This document shows positions 45,836 to 55,899 of a DNA stretch of 64,000 nt, in pieces; the stretch's first letter is position 1, and each line of letters starts with the position of its first letter. The DNA is from Salinispora arenicola. GTDB taxonomy: Bacteria; Actinomycetota; Actinomycetes; Mycobacteriales; Micromonosporaceae. The translations under genes and the position numbers were made by a program. The stretch lies in contig NZ_VFOL01000001.1 in assembly GCF_006716065.1 (NCBI RefSeq), positions 1,674,001-1,738,000 of the forward strand. Direction: 5' to 3'. The notes under the pieces are model-generated. The model was not told the origin of the DNA. It made no database searches and saw nothing but the letters and a program-made list of their open reading frames with translations.

Positions 45836-46720
45836 ATGACGGTGTTCGTGTCGGTGGCCTCCTACCGCGACCCCGAGCTGGTGCCGACGGTGCTCGACTG
45901 TCTGGCCAAGGCGGGGCAACCGGACCAGGTGCGCGTCGTGGTGTGCTGGCAGCACCGGGGAGACGAGGACGTCTCGGCGATCGCCGCCGACCCGCGGGTG
46001 AAGCTGCTGGACGTCGACGCGCGCGACAGCCGCGGCGCGTGCTGGGCACGCGCCCAGGTGATGCGGCACTACACGGACGAGGACTGGTTCCTCCAGGTGG
46101 ACAGCCACACCCGGTTCGCGGCGGACTGGGACACCCGGGTGATCGCGTCGGCCCACGCCAGCGGCGCCGCGAAGCCGGTGATCACCTGCTACCCGTCGAC
46201 GTACGATCCGGCGACGGAGTTCACCGGCGCGGGCGTACCGTCCGAGACCGTCGTGGCCAGGTGGACCAACGACGGGCTACCGGTCTATGCCCAGCGAAGA
46301 ATCCGGGATCTGTCCGGCACACCGAGGCCGGCGCGGTTCGTGGCGGGAGGCTTCCTGTTCGCGCCCGGCACCTTTGTCCGAGAGGTGCCCTACGACCCGA
46401 ACATCTATTTCCACGGCGAGGAGATCACGGTTGCTCTTCGCGCCTACACCTGGGGATACGACCTGTTTCACCCGACCGAGGTGCTGAGCTGGCACTACTA
46501 CATTCGCAAGGAGCACCCTCGGCACTGGACCGACCACGTCGGCAGCAACGGTGGCACGAGCTGGCCCGTCCTCGACCGGGCCAGCCGTCGACGAGTGAAC
46601 AACCTGCTGCGCTACCCGACACCAGGCCGGTTCGGTGTCGGGCCGGTGCGCACACTTGCGGACTACGAGGCCTACTCCGGATGTGACTTCCGCCGCCGCA
46701 CCTGGACGGACCCGGCCTAG
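45836..46720 (+). CDS. GlcNAc-transferase-family glycosyltransferase
   Basis: 294 aa, GT-A fold. The start VFVSVASYRDPELVPTVLDC, the metal-binding motif LQVDSHTRFAADWD (Asp89-Ser90-His91) and the C-terminal FHGEEITVALRAYTWGYDLF are typical of the family that includes the UDP-GlcNAc:Skp1-hydroxyproline transferase. No membrane helix is seen, so the protein should be cytosolic. It sits inside the ESX cargo operon, which suggests that a protein of the island is O-glycosylated before export. ATG 45836 follows the SseB-like stop by 43 bp; the longer frame upstream overlaps that gene. Confidence 0.82.
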   Translation: MTVFVSVASYRDPELVPTVLDCLAKAGQPDQVRVVVCWQHRGDEDVSAIAADPRVKLLDVDARDSRGACWARAQVMRHYTDEDWFLQVDSHTRFAADWDTRVIASAHASGAAKPVITCYPSTYDPATEFTGAGVPSETVVARWTNDGLPVYAQRRIRDLSGTPRPARFVAGGFLFAPGTFVREVPYDPNIYFHGEEITVALRAYTWGYDLFHPTEVLSWHYYIRKEHPRHWTDHVGSNGGTSWPVLDRASRRRVNNLLRYPTPGRFGVGPVRTLADYEAYSGCDFRRRTWTDPA

Positions 46721-46832
46721 GTGGATGGCGGCCAGGGTTAGTGGCAGGCCCAGGCGAGCGAGCACGCGGTGCAGCTAAGGGTTGGGCGATGGCTTGGCCG
46801 GGACGATTTCACTCGTTGGGAGTTCGTGAGCA

Positions 46833-49800
46833 ATGGACGGTAGCGGCAACACAGTGCAACCGGCGACCTCGGGGGCGTCCGCGCTGACGTGGTATTCCGA
46901 ACGTGCCGTGGTGGTCGGCGAACCGTCGGCATTCGCGGTAGTGGCCCGATCGCTGCCGGTGCCGCCAGGTGAGGTCGCGGTGCTGGGACAGCCGAGCGGG
47001 TCGGTCGACTGGCGGGCCGTGGCTGATGCACTGTTGGCCGTCGTGTTCTCAGGGGCGGTGGTACGGCTGGCGGTGCCGGGAGTTGGTAGCCCGGACACCT
47101 CGGGGCAGGTGCCGGCGGCGGTTCTGGCCGAGCACGCGGGATTCGAGGTTCTCGCGCCGGTCGGACGCCTGGAGCCGATTCCCGGCGGCACGTTGTTCGC
47201 GGACGAGGGCTGGCGGCGGTTCGGGGCAGGATCGTCGTCGTCCGCCGGCGGCGGCCAGCACGATTCGGCTGTGGGCCGGCGGTTTCCCGCGCCCCGCTGG
47301 CAACCTGCCGTCGACCCCACGGCCGATGGCGGATCAGTGTCTGGCCTGCTCCATACGCCGATCCCGGCGGGCCTGTGGGTGTACCCCGACGCGCCCGACC
47401 AGCCTGCTCCGGGTCGGGACGACCCCGCGTACGCCATACCGGTGGATGCTGACCGTCCGGTGTTGCTGGTGGGACGGCCGGGCGTTGCGGCACCTGACCC
47501 AGGTGCGGTCGTGGCAGTGGCGGACGCGCTGCCGAGTACCCTGCGCGGACGCCTGACCGTGGTGCCCTATGGCCCGGGAGCGACGGTCAGCGCGCAGGTG
47601 TGCGAGATTCTCGCCCGGCGATGGGCGTGCACCGTGACCATGGACACCGGGGTACCGACGCTGCACCACGACAATCGTGTGGTGCCGGTCGTAGTCGATT
47701 CGGAGGACGTCGGTAGGTGGGCGCCGCCGATATCGCAGCTCGCCTTCGCGCCATCCGGCCAGCCGAGTCCGGCCGGGTCGGTCGACTTTCTGGTCGGGCT
47801 GACCCGGGTCGAACCGGACGCCTACCAACTCACCGCACAGTGGGTGGTCGAGGTCGTCCAGAGCGGGGTGTGGCTTCGTCCACCGCTGTCGAGAGAGTCG
47901 GCCCCAGCGGTGCGTGAGCGGCCCTGGCGGTCCGGGCGAATGGCGATCGTCGTTGGGGTGCCGGGCGCACCGTTGGACGACGAGGCCCGGCGGGCGCTGC
48001 GGGAGCTGCTGGTCCGGCTGCCAGCTCCGGTACGAGGACGGGTCGACCTGTATCCCCGGGAGGCCGAGTCCCTCGCGCGTGAGTACATACCGTCGACCGA
48101 CTCGCCCGACATCGCGCTCGTGCCCGCGCGGACCGAGCCGCCGATGTGGTGGCAAGCCGACGAACGGCTGTTCAGCGTCCTGGTCGAGATCGATGACGAC
48201 GGCCAGGTGTGCACTGAGGAAGGTGCGCTCGGACCTGGTGAGCTCGGTGAACTGATCACGGCCCATAGTCTGCGAGCCGGCCGACCGATCCTGCTCGTGT
48301 CGAATTCCGACGTGCCCGTGGAGTTCTGCCAGCGCGTCGCCGACCAGGTCCCGGCGATTGTGATCACCGGCAGTCCACACGCGGGCGGGTGGTCCACCAT
48401 CCGCCCGCGTCAGGTAGGTCACGACGAGTTGCCACCGTCACGTCTGGAAAGCCCGTATCCGCTGGCCGACCACGATCTGGACGACATGCTGAAGGAGCAG
48501 GCGGTACCGGCCGCGGAGGTGACATGGCAGCCGGTGTGCGCGAACCGGCGGAGGCTGGACCTGCGAACAAAGCGGTCTGTAGCGGATACGGGTGACGGAA
48601 CCACGGCGTCGGGCGAGACGGACACACCTGATCGCGTCGCACTATTGGGCCGTGGTCCCGGCGCTCGCACGCCGTTTCGGGTGTTCGGCCGGCTGGCGAG
48701 TGAGTGGCACGTGGCCCTGACCATAGCCACGCAGCGGCCGGAGTGGATTCACTGTGACCACCTGATCACGGTCGAGATCGACGCGGTTGATTCGCTGAGT
48801 TTGCAGCTACTGGCGAACTACCTGGATGCGCCCTTGGCCGCGCGGCGACAGCGAGTCGACGGGCGTCCGGCATCCGGCGACCAGCCTGGGTGGATACTGG
48901 CTCGACCTCGTCGGGTGGTGGGGCCCACCACAAGCGATTTCCGGACGCCTGGTCGAGGTGAGGCGATGGACGGAACGCCGACACCACGGCGGGCGATCGC
49001 GCTACCTGATACGGCCCACCTGTCCACCTTCCCTGTCCCGGCCGAGCAGGCCGCCGTTACTGCACCGGATCCGACCCCTGCGGAGCCGGATCCGGTGCCC
49101 GACCGCCCGACAGCACCGCCGGCGCCGCCAACGCGAACGCCGGTGGCGGCTTCCACTACCCCGGACCCAGGCCCACACACCGTGGAACCTGAGGCCTCGA
49201 CGAGTGGTGGGAGCGCAATCTCGGGTGCACCGGCCTCCGGCGCGTTGCCGGCCCTGACGGCGCCGGTCGAGGAAGCCGTGCCACTGCCGGCCCAGACGGG
49301 TGGTGGCGCAATCTCGGGTGGGCAGGCCTCCAGTGCACTGCCAGACCTGACAGCGCCGGTCGACACAGGCGTGCCGCTGCCCGTGCTCGCGTCCACGTCG
49401 TCATCCGCCCGCGCTGACGCGCGGGGCCCCCGCCGTCGTCGCAGGCTGGTGGGAGCGGTCCTGGTCGCGGCCACCGTCGCGGCCACTGGCGGTGCTGTAG
49501 TCGCGCTGCGCGATGCTGTGGACGCGGGTGCCGCCGACGTGCGGAGGGCTGCGGAGGTGATGACATCATCGGAACCGGCGTCCACCGCCGGAGGCGCGGC
49601 GCCGCAGCTCACGGTGAGTCCGAGCGCACCCCCGACCGCGTCCGAGCACCCCAGCCGGACACCCGCGCCCGCTGCGTCGATGTCTCCGGTGACGAGGCCA
49701 ACACGAGCGGGCGCCGAGCAGACGCCACCTGCTGCCGCCGGTCGACCGACCTCGACGTCGACCACGGTTACGGGTCGGCCGAACACCACGAAACGTAACC

Positions 49801-50177
49801 TGGCCCTCGGTCGTGTGGCGGCCGCCTCCAGCACGGAGACGTCCACGTTGGCGGTCGAGAACGTGGTCGACGGTGACCGGACGACCCGTTGGTCCAGTGA
49901 ATGGAATGACGATCCGCAGTGGTTGGGAATCGACCTTGGTTCCGTCTGGGCTGTCACCGAGGTCCGGCTGATCTGGGAGGAGGCCTACGCGACCAGGTAC
50001 CGGGTCGAGCTTTCACCTGACGGAGCGCACTGGACGGCCGTCTATTCCACAGGTAACGGAACCGGTGGCACCGTCAGGATCAGCGTGACGTCGGCGGCTG
50101 CGCGATACGTCCGGCTCGTGTTCGACCAACGTGGCACCATGTGGGGCTACTCGTTGTGGGAGCTCGACGTTCGTTGA
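46833..50177 (+). CDS. membrane-anchored ESX-island protein with caspase-like repeats and C-terminal F5/8C domain
   Basis: 1114 aa. Residues about 10-740 contain several degenerate copies of the module also seen in the 908-aa protein (VEVVQSGVWLRP; FEVLAPVGRLE followed by GWRRF). Residues about 740-860 are a Pro/Ala linker. One transmembrane helix (LVGAVLVAATVAATGGAVVAL, near 870-890) follows a basic RRRRR, so the N-terminus should be cytosolic. After a Thr/Pro stalk, residues 985-1114 form an F5/8 type C (discoidin/CBM32) domain (NLALGRVAAASS; VVDGDRTTRWSS; YVRLVF). The protein would link the cytosol to a carbohydrate-binding exterior. Exact role unknown. Confidence 0.72.
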   Translation: MDGSGNTVQPATSGASALTWYSERAVVVGEPSAFAVVARSLPVPPGEVAVLGQPSGSVDWRAVADALLAVVFSGAVVRLAVPGVGSPDTSGQVPAAVLAEHAGFEVLAPVGRLEPIPGGTLFADEGWRRFGAGSSSSAGGGQHDSAVGRRFPAPRWQPAVDPTADGGSVSGLLHTPIPAGLWVYPDAPDQPAPGRDDPAYAIPVDADRPVLLVGRPGVAAPDPGAVVAVADALPSTLRGRLTVVPYGPGATVSAQVCEILARRWACTVTMDTGVPTLHHDNRVVPVVVDSEDVGRWAPPISQLAFAPSGQPSPAGSVDFLVGLTRVEPDAYQLTAQWVVEVVQSGVWLRPPLSRESAPAVRERPWRSGRMAIVVGVPGAPLDDEARRALRELLVRLPAPVRGRVDLYPREAESLAREYIPSTDSPDIALVPARTEPPMWWQADERLFSVLVEIDDDGQVCTEEGALGPGELGELITAHSLRAGRPILLVSNSDVPVEFCQRVADQVPAIVITGSPHAGGWSTIRPRQVGHDELPPSRLESPYPLADHDLDDMLKEQAVPAAEVTWQPVCANRRRLDLRTKRSVADTGDGTTASGETDTPDRVALLGRGPGARTPFRVFGRLASEWHVALTIATQRPEWIHCDHLITVEIDAVDSLSLQLLANYLDAPLAARRQRVDGRPASGDQPGWILARPRRVVGPTTSDFRTPGRGEAMDGTPTPRRAIALPDTAHLSTFPVPAEQAAVTAPDPTPAEPDPVPDRPTAPPAPPTRTPVAASTTPDPGPHTVEPEASTSGGSAISGAPASGALPALTAPVEEAVPLPAQTGGGAISGGQASSALPDLTAPVDTGVPLPVLASTSSSARADARGPRRRRRLVGAVLVAATVAATGGAVVALRDAVDAGAADVRRAAEVMTSSEPASTAGGAAPQLTVSPSAPPTASEHPSRTPAPAASMSPVTRPTRAGAEQTPPAAAGRPTSTSTTVTGRPNTTKRNLALGRVAAASSTETSTLAVENVVDGDRTTRWSSEWNDDPQWLGIDLGSVWAVTEVRLIWEEAYATRYRVELSPDGAHWTAVYSTGNGTGGTVRISVTSAAARYVRLVFDQRGTMWGYSLWELDVR

Positions 50178-50318
50178 GTAGCTGAGGGTGGCTCGTCACG
50201 ACGTGTGGTCCGCACGGCATGCGGTGCTGAATTGTCAGTTCGCACCTGGCCCGGCGAATGTGGCACCGCTATCCGAGACTCGGAAACCTGTGGGCCTCGA
50301 TCAGCTGGCTTCCACGCA

Positions 50319-50355
50319 CGTTGGTCGGGCACCACGTATAGGTGCCCGACCAACG
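50319..50355. terminator. perfect hairpin between convergent genes
   Basis: A 15-bp perfect stem (CGTTGGTCGGGCACC / GGTGCCCGACCAACG) with a 7-nt loop. It lies between the 3' ends of the F5/8C gene (plus) and dps (minus). There is no T-run, which is common for actinobacterial terminators. It probably works in both directions. The rest of 50178-50466 shows no gene. Confidence 0.75.
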
Positions 50356-50466
50356 GTGTCTTCGGTTGCCGCCCCTGACCTTCCGAGTCGCCGTCAGTGC
50401 TGGTGTGGACGCGAGCGGGCTTCACCCAAGCTCAGGAACGAACTGCTACCGGACCGTGGTGACAGC

Positions 50467-50934
50467 TCACTGTTGTGAGCGGAAGAGCCAGGCTTGTTGT
50501 TCGATGGTGTGGCCGGTGGTGATGAGTAGGTCCTGGGTGATGGGGTCGTCGGCGGTGGCCTCGATCGCCTGGCGGAGCCCAGCGGCGGTGGTGGAGAGGA
50601 TTTCGGTGATCCTCCTGATCACGGTGTCGTCTCGTAGGGTGCCGCTGTCGAGTTGGGGTAGTCGGCTGGTGGCGGCGATCGTGTTGCTGCGTCCGTCTGG
50701 TGCGGTGCCGATGGTCGCGGCTCGCTCGGCGATGGTGTCGGCATGTTCGCGTGTCGCGTCGGCGAGGGTGTCGAGTTGCTGGTGGAGGGGCAGGAAGCGG
50801 GGTCCGGTCAGGTTCCAGTGCGCCTGCTTGGCGAGGAGGGTGAGGTCGAGCAGGTCAACGAGGGTCTGCTGCAGTACGTCGCCAACGTGGCCGTCGATGG
50901 CGTACGTGGCCTGGTTGGTGGCCGTGATGGGCAT
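50467..50934 (-). CDS. dps: Dps-family DNA-protecting ferritin
   Basis: 155 aa, the normal Dps size. All ferroxidase-centre ligands are present: His39 (AHWNLTG), His51, Asp55, Asp66 and Glu70 (DTIAER). Dps dodecamers oxidise Fe(II) with hydrogen peroxide and shield DNA. No long basic tail is visible. It stands alone on the minus strand, upstream of the hydrolase genes. The neighbouring oxidative-stress genes suggest joint relevance, but no shared operator is evident. Confidence 0.93.
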   Translation of the reverse strand: MPITATNQATYAIDGHVGDVLQQTLVDLLDLTLLAKQAHWNLTGPRFLPLHQQLDTLADATREHADTIAERAATIGTAPDGRSNTIAATSRLPQLDSGTLRDDTVIRRITEILSTTAAGLRQAIEATADDPITQDLLITTGHTIEQQAWLFRSQQ

Positions 50935-51081
50935 CAGTGAGTCCTTCTCGTTGTTTGGCGGCGCGGTGAGCGTCGCCGTCGTGGCGGTTGGCGCGGGTCC
51001 GCCCAGTGAGGGCGTGGGCGGTGAGTGGTGCGGGGCGGACCGACCGCACGTTGGGTGTGCGGCCGGCCCGCCTTCTAGTTG

Positions 51082-52104
51082 TCAGAGGCTGTCGACGAAG
51101 GTGAGCAAGTCATCGTTGAGCTGCTGCTTGTGGGTGTCGGTGATGCCGTGGGGGCCGCCGGGGTAGACCTTGAGGGTGGAGTCGGCCACGATCTCGTGCG
51201 CTTCGTGGGCGGAGTTTTCGATCGGGACGACCTGGTCGTCGCCGCCGTGGATGATCAGGGTGGGTACGTCGAAGCGCGTGAGGTCCTCGGTGAGGTCGGT
51301 TTCGGAGAACGCCTTGATCGAGTCGTAGGCGGCCTTGTGGCCGGCCTGCATGCTCTGTAGCCAGAAGGTGTCCTTCATGCCCTGCGATACCTGGGCGTCG
51401 GGGCGGTTGGCGCCGAAGAAGGGTCCTTCGGCGAGGTCGCGGTAGAGCTGGGAGCGGTCGGCGAGGGAACCTTCTCGGAGGCCGTCGAACACGTCGATCG
51501 ATACGCCGTTGGGGTTGTCGGGGGTTTTGAGCATCAGTGGGGTGACCGCGCCGACGAGGGCGACCTGGGCGATGCGGTCAGTGCCGTGTCGGCCGACGTA
51601 GCGGGCGACTTCTCCGCCGCCGGTGGAGAACCCGACCAGGGTGGCCTCGCGTAGGTTCAGTTTCTTGATGACGGTGGCGAGGTCGTCGGCGTAGTGGTTC
51701 ATGTCGTTGCCCTCCCAGGTTTGGGAGGACTGGCCGTGTCCTCGCCGGTCGTGGGCGATGACGCGGTAGCCGTTGTTGGCCAGGTGCATCATCTGGGATT
51801 CCCAGCTGTCGGAGTTCAGGGGCCAGCCGTGGCTGAAGACCACGGGCCGTCCGTTTCGGGGGCCCCAGTCCTTGTAGAAGATGTCCACGCCGTCGCGGGT
51901 GGTGACGAAGCCCTCGTTGAGACGCTTGCTGGCGCCGGCGCCGGCGCCGGCCTGGGCCTCGTTGCCGCTTGTCGTGATCGTGGCGCCACCGGCGATCAGG
52001 CCGATCGTGGCCACGCCCGCCAGGAGCGCGGCCCACACGGGGCGACGGCGGGAGCGACCGGAGCCGGTCTCGGCGGCGGGGGTGGGGTTGGTGTCGGGGT
52101 TCAT
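51082..52104 (-). CDS. exported haloperoxidase-like alpha/beta hydrolase
   Basis: 340 aa. An N-terminal [21 protein letters not shown] segment is a signal peptide or membrane anchor, with a loosely twin-arginine look. The mature part has the alpha/beta hydrolase triad: nucleophile Ser160 in GFSTGGG, aspartate in HGGDDQVVP and histidine in GGPHGI. It is close to cofactor-free chloroperoxidases/esterases, as is its neighbour at 52335. ATG 52104 follows AAGGAA. Substrate unknown. The homolog at 52335 lacks the signal, so the pair would act in different compartments. Confidence 0.85.
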   Translation of the reverse strand: MNPDTNPTPAAETGSGRSRRRPVWAALLAGVATIGLIAGGATITTSGNEAQAGAGAGASKRLNEGFVTTRDGVDIFYKDWGPRNGRPVVFSHGWPLNSDSWESQMMHLANNGYRVIAHDRRGHGQSSQTWEGNDMNHYADDLATVIKKLNLREATLVGFSTGGGEVARYVGRHGTDRIAQVALVGAVTPLMLKTPDNPNGVSIDVFDGLREGSLADRSQLYRDLAEGPFFGANRPDAQVSQGMKDTFWLQSMQAGHKAAYDSIKAFSETDLTEDLTRFDVPTLIIHGGDDQVVPIENSAHEAHEIVADSTLKVYPGGPHGITDTHKQQLNDDLLTFVDSL

Positions 52105-52154
52105 GCGACTGTTCCTTGTATGACAGCGGTCCGGGGGACCGGGTATGGGTTGGT

Positions 52155-52220
52155 TTGACAAGCTCCCCACCCTGGGAAGGGGTGGGACTGAAAAGCGTGG
52201 GGTTGTCAGGGAAGCTTCCC
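52155..52220 (-). mobile_element. relic of an IS200/IS605-type right end
   Basis: Read on the minus strand, the sequence has AGTCCCACCCCTTCCCAG, then GGTGGGGAG and TTGTCAA. This resembles the right end of IS200/IS605 (TnpB) elements: a C-rich arm, a CTTC-type loop, a G-rich arm with GGGGAG, and a terminal TGTCAA. No tnpA or tnpB reading frame is nearby, so it would be a remnant lodged between the two hydrolase genes. An unrelated structured leader is an alternative. Confidence 0.4.
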
Positions 52221-52229
52221 TGGAGAGGG

Positions 52230-52262
52230 CAGGCGTCGGCCCGGGTGGGGCGCCGACGCCTG
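52230..52262. terminator. hairpin downstream of the 277-aa hydrolase
   Basis: An 11-bp perfect stem (CAGGCGTCGGC / GCCGACGCCTG) around an 11-nt loop, about 70 bp past the stop of the minus-strand hydrolase gene. A separate palindrome, CAGGGAAGCTTCCCTG, lies at 52207-52222. Confidence 0.6.
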
Positions 52263-52334
52263 TCCTTTGGCGCTCGGCCCGGGTGGGGCGCCGGCGCCGG
52301 TCCTTGCCGGGCTGGGTGTCTGTTCTCGGCGGGG

Positions 52335-53238
<904 letters not shown>

Positions 53239-53405
53239 GGCGCAACTTCTCAGTCGGAGTACCCGTCGTGATCAGCGCCACACGAGTTGGCAAGCAGTAG
53301 GTGCCCTAACGAGTGAGTCGGATTTACCCAAGAGGCGCCAACAGTGGCGATGCCCTTCCACCTCTGATCGAGCCTGAGACCGCAGCTGAGACCCCACCGA
53401 AGCGA

Positions 53406-54353
53406 CTACCGTGTGGCTGCGACCGCCTGCTGGATCTCCTCCGCGATGAGGTCGGCGTTGATCGCCGCCCCCGTATGGGTGCCACTCGCCGCAGCACCTA
53501 CGGGGTGGGCCAGGTCGATGATGTTGCCGGCGGCCCACACCCCCGGGACCTCGGTGCGTCCCGTCGGATCGGCCGGGATCTGTTCGCCGGTGATGATCGG
53601 ATGGTCGACTGGTCGCAGTCCGAACCCCGCGAGTAGCTCGGCCCGTGGAACCACCCGAGGCGCGATCGCCAGGGCATCCAGACCGACCACGGTGCCGTCG
53701 GCCAAGCGCACCGCGACGAGTCGGTCGTCGGCGACCTCCAGCGCCGTCACCGCACCGGCCACCAGCCGCACACCCCAGGCGGCGAGCTGCTCGGCCTGCT
53801 CCGAATCCGGACCATCCGACTGGTGAGTGAAGTACGTGACGTCCTTGCTCAGTCGTCGAAACATCAGCGCCAGGTGCGCCGCCATCGGGCCGGTGCCGAG
53901 CACACCGATGGCCTGGTCCCGAACCTCCCAGCCGTGGTGGTACGGACAGTGGAACACGTCGCGTCCCCACCGTTCCCGCAGTCCTGGGATCTCCGGCAGC
54001 AGGTCGATCACCCCGCTGGCCACCAGCAACCGACGGGCCCGCACCGACCGGCCGTCGGCCAGCGTCACCGTGAATCGCTCACCGTCACGTGTCGCAGCTG
54101 TGACCTCGCCGTCAACCACGTGGCCCCCGTACCCACGCACCTCGGCCCGACCGCGTTCCACCAACTCGGTCGGCGACATCCCGTCACGGGCCAACAGCCC
54201 GTGCATCCGCTGGACCGGGGCGCTGCGAGGGGTGCCTGAGTCGATCACCGCCACCGAACGGCGGACCCGTGCGAGCGTCAGCGCCCCGCTGAGGCCGGCG
54301 ACGCCACCGCCGACGACCACCACGTCGTAGCTGTTTTCCAGCTGATCGATCAT
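53406..54353 (-). CDS. thioredoxin-reductase-like FAD oxidoreductase lacking the second redox cysteine
   Basis: 315 aa. FAD-binding GGGVAG at residues 15-20 and a second nucleotide motif (GVLGTGPMA) are present. The redox motif reads CPYHHGWE: Cys136 is kept but the partner at 139 is histidine. The divergent paralog at 54780 has the intact CPYCHGWE. The intact form resembles GliT/HlmI-type dithiol oxidases and small thioredoxin reductases. With one cysteine it should not form the active disulfide, so it may be a monothiol enzyme, an NAD(P)H oxidase, or decaying. ATG 54353 follows GGGAGGG. Confidence 0.82.
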   Translation of the reverse strand: MIDQLENSYDVVVVGGGVAGLSGALTLARVRRSVAVIDSGTPRSAPVQRMHGLLARDGMSPTELVERGRAEVRGYGGHVVDGEVTAATRDGERFTVTLADGRSVRARRLLVASGVIDLLPEIPGLRERWGRDVFHCPYHHGWEVRDQAIGVLGTGPMAAHLALMFRRLSKDVTYFTHQSDGPDSEQAEQLAAWGVRLVAGAVTALEVADDRLVAVRLADGTVVGLDALAIAPRVVPRAELLAGFGLRPVDHPIITGEQIPADPTGRTEVPGVWAAGNIIDLAHPVGAAASGTHTGAAINADLIAEEIQQAVAATR

Positions 54354-54779
54354 TCTGATCACCCTCCCCGGACAACCCTGCGGGTGCAGGGCGAAGGAGG
54401 CAAAATTCTTCGCTACTTCAGCAAAGTTACTCATGTCAGCTGACGCATGATTAATGACCTTCATCCGCTCCGGGGCAGATGTCGTGGATGGGGGCAAGGC
54501 ATGGGTGGCTCGAGGAGCGCGTTGCCGCGGCCCGTATCCGACCCCGCCTGATCGGCGAATCCGGACCGCCGTTTCGGGAACACGTGCCACGGCGGTCGGT
54601 CGGACGCGGACCTGGCCTGCTGGTCTGTCGGGTCGCGCGGCGCACGCGGGCAGGCTTACGAAGCGGCGTGGGCGATGTCGGAACGTCGGTCGGTGCGCGC
54701 AGTTTCGTTTGCCGTAACAGCAACCTAGTTTGCTGAATGGTCGCTACCCGCGCATGGTTGCCCCTGGGAGGTGGTCAGG
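54354..54779. promoter_or_regulatory. divergent promoter region of the flavoprotein pair
   Basis: 426 bp with no convincing gene. The motif TTTGCTGAA lies upstream of each paralog: 54729-54737 (plus) and 54417-54425 (minus). In the plus copy it is part of CAGCAA-N6-TTGCTG (54718-54735). A 10-bp palindrome GTCAGCTGAC is at 54435-54444. These may be operator sites for one regulator, copied along with the gene. Confidence 0.5.
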
Positions 54780-55748
54780 ATGACCGATCAGCTGGAGAAC
54801 AGCTACGACGTGGTGGTCGTCGGCGGTGGCGCCGCTGGCCTGAACGGGGCATTGATGCTTGCTCGGTCCCGCCGTTCGGTGGCGGTGATCGACTCAGGTG
54901 CCCCCCGTAACGCCCCGAACGCTCTGGGCGTGCATGGGTTGCTGGCGCGTGAGGGGGTGTCGCCGACCGAGTTGGTGGAACGCGGTCGGGCCGAGGTGCG
55001 TGGGTACGGGGGCCACGTGGTTGACGGCGAGGTCACAGCTGCGACACGTGACGGTGAGCGATTCACGGTGACGCTGGCCGACGGCCGGTCGGTGCGGGCC
55101 CGCCGGCTGCTGGTGACGACCGGATTGGTCGATCTGCTGCCGGAGATCCCAGGACTGCGGGAACGGTGGGGACGCGACGTACTTCACTGTCCGTACTGCC
55201 ACGGCTGGGAGGTTCGGGACCAGGCCATCGGCGTACTGGCCACCGGGCCGATGTCGGTACACCAGGCGCTGCTCTTCCGACAGTTGAGCGGAGACGTCAC
55301 GTACTTCACGCATCACAGCGCCGGCCCGGACGCGGAGCAGGACGAGCAGCTCGCCGCCCGGGGGATTCGGGTGGTGACCGGTGCGGTGACAGCGGTGGAA
55401 GTCGCCGACGACCGGCTCGTCGGAGTACGCCTGGCTGACGGCACGGTGGTGCGCCGGCACGCTCTGTCGGTCGCACCACGGCTGGTGGCGCGGGCCGGGT
55501 TCCTGGCGGGGCTCGGGCTGCGGGCGGTCGACCATCCCAGCGGGGTGGGTGAGTACGTTCCGGCGGACCCGTTCGGGCGTACCGAGGCCGCCGGAGTGTG
55601 GGTCGCCGGCAACGTCTCCGACCTGGCCGCCCAGGTAGGTGCTGCCGCGGCTGGCGGTGCCGTTGCAGCAGCGGCGATCAACACCGATCTGATCGCGGAG
55701 GAGACCCGGGAGGCGGTCGCGGCTGCCCGGTCGGCGGAGTCCAGGTAG
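54780..55748 (+). CDS. thioredoxin-reductase-like FAD oxidoreductase with CPYC motif
   Basis: 322 aa. FAD motif GGGAAG near residues 15-20; redox motif CPYCHGWE with Cys137 and Cys140. The CxxCHG(W/Y)E form is seen in dithiol oxidases such as GliT/HlmI and in some small thioredoxin reductases. It is highly similar to the divergent minus-strand gene, including the N-terminal DQLENSYDVVVVGGG. ATG 54780 is chosen over GTG 54771 because GGGAGG sits 8 nt upstream. The physiological partner (thioredoxin or a small-molecule dithiol) is unknown. Confidence 0.87.
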   Translation: MTDQLENSYDVVVVGGGAAGLNGALMLARSRRSVAVIDSGAPRNAPNALGVHGLLAREGVSPTELVERGRAEVRGYGGHVVDGEVTAATRDGERFTVTLADGRSVRARRLLVTTGLVDLLPEIPGLRERWGRDVLHCPYCHGWEVRDQAIGVLATGPMSVHQALLFRQLSGDVTYFTHHSAGPDAEQDEQLAARGIRVVTGAVTAVEVADDRLVGVRLADGTVVRRHALSVAPRLVARAGFLAGLGLRAVDHPSGVGEYVPADPFGRTEAAGVWVAGNVSDLAAQVGAAAAGGAVAAAAINTDLIAEETREAVAAARSAESR

Positions 55749-55899
55749 CGCGCTGTCGTCCGGGCCGGGGCGAGGCTCGGTTCCACCTTCCGATGAGCGT
55801 GGACCGAGGCGCCTTCCGGTGACCCGATACCGCACCATCGCCGGTCCGCTGGGTGTGGCGCCGAGTGCCCGGACGACAGTTGCCAGCGCTCCAACGGCC

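Noticed and set aside
54454..54736. Small frames in the flavoprotein intergenic region
   Set aside because: Arg/Gly/Thr-rich composition with no domain, all overlapping likely promoter sequence.
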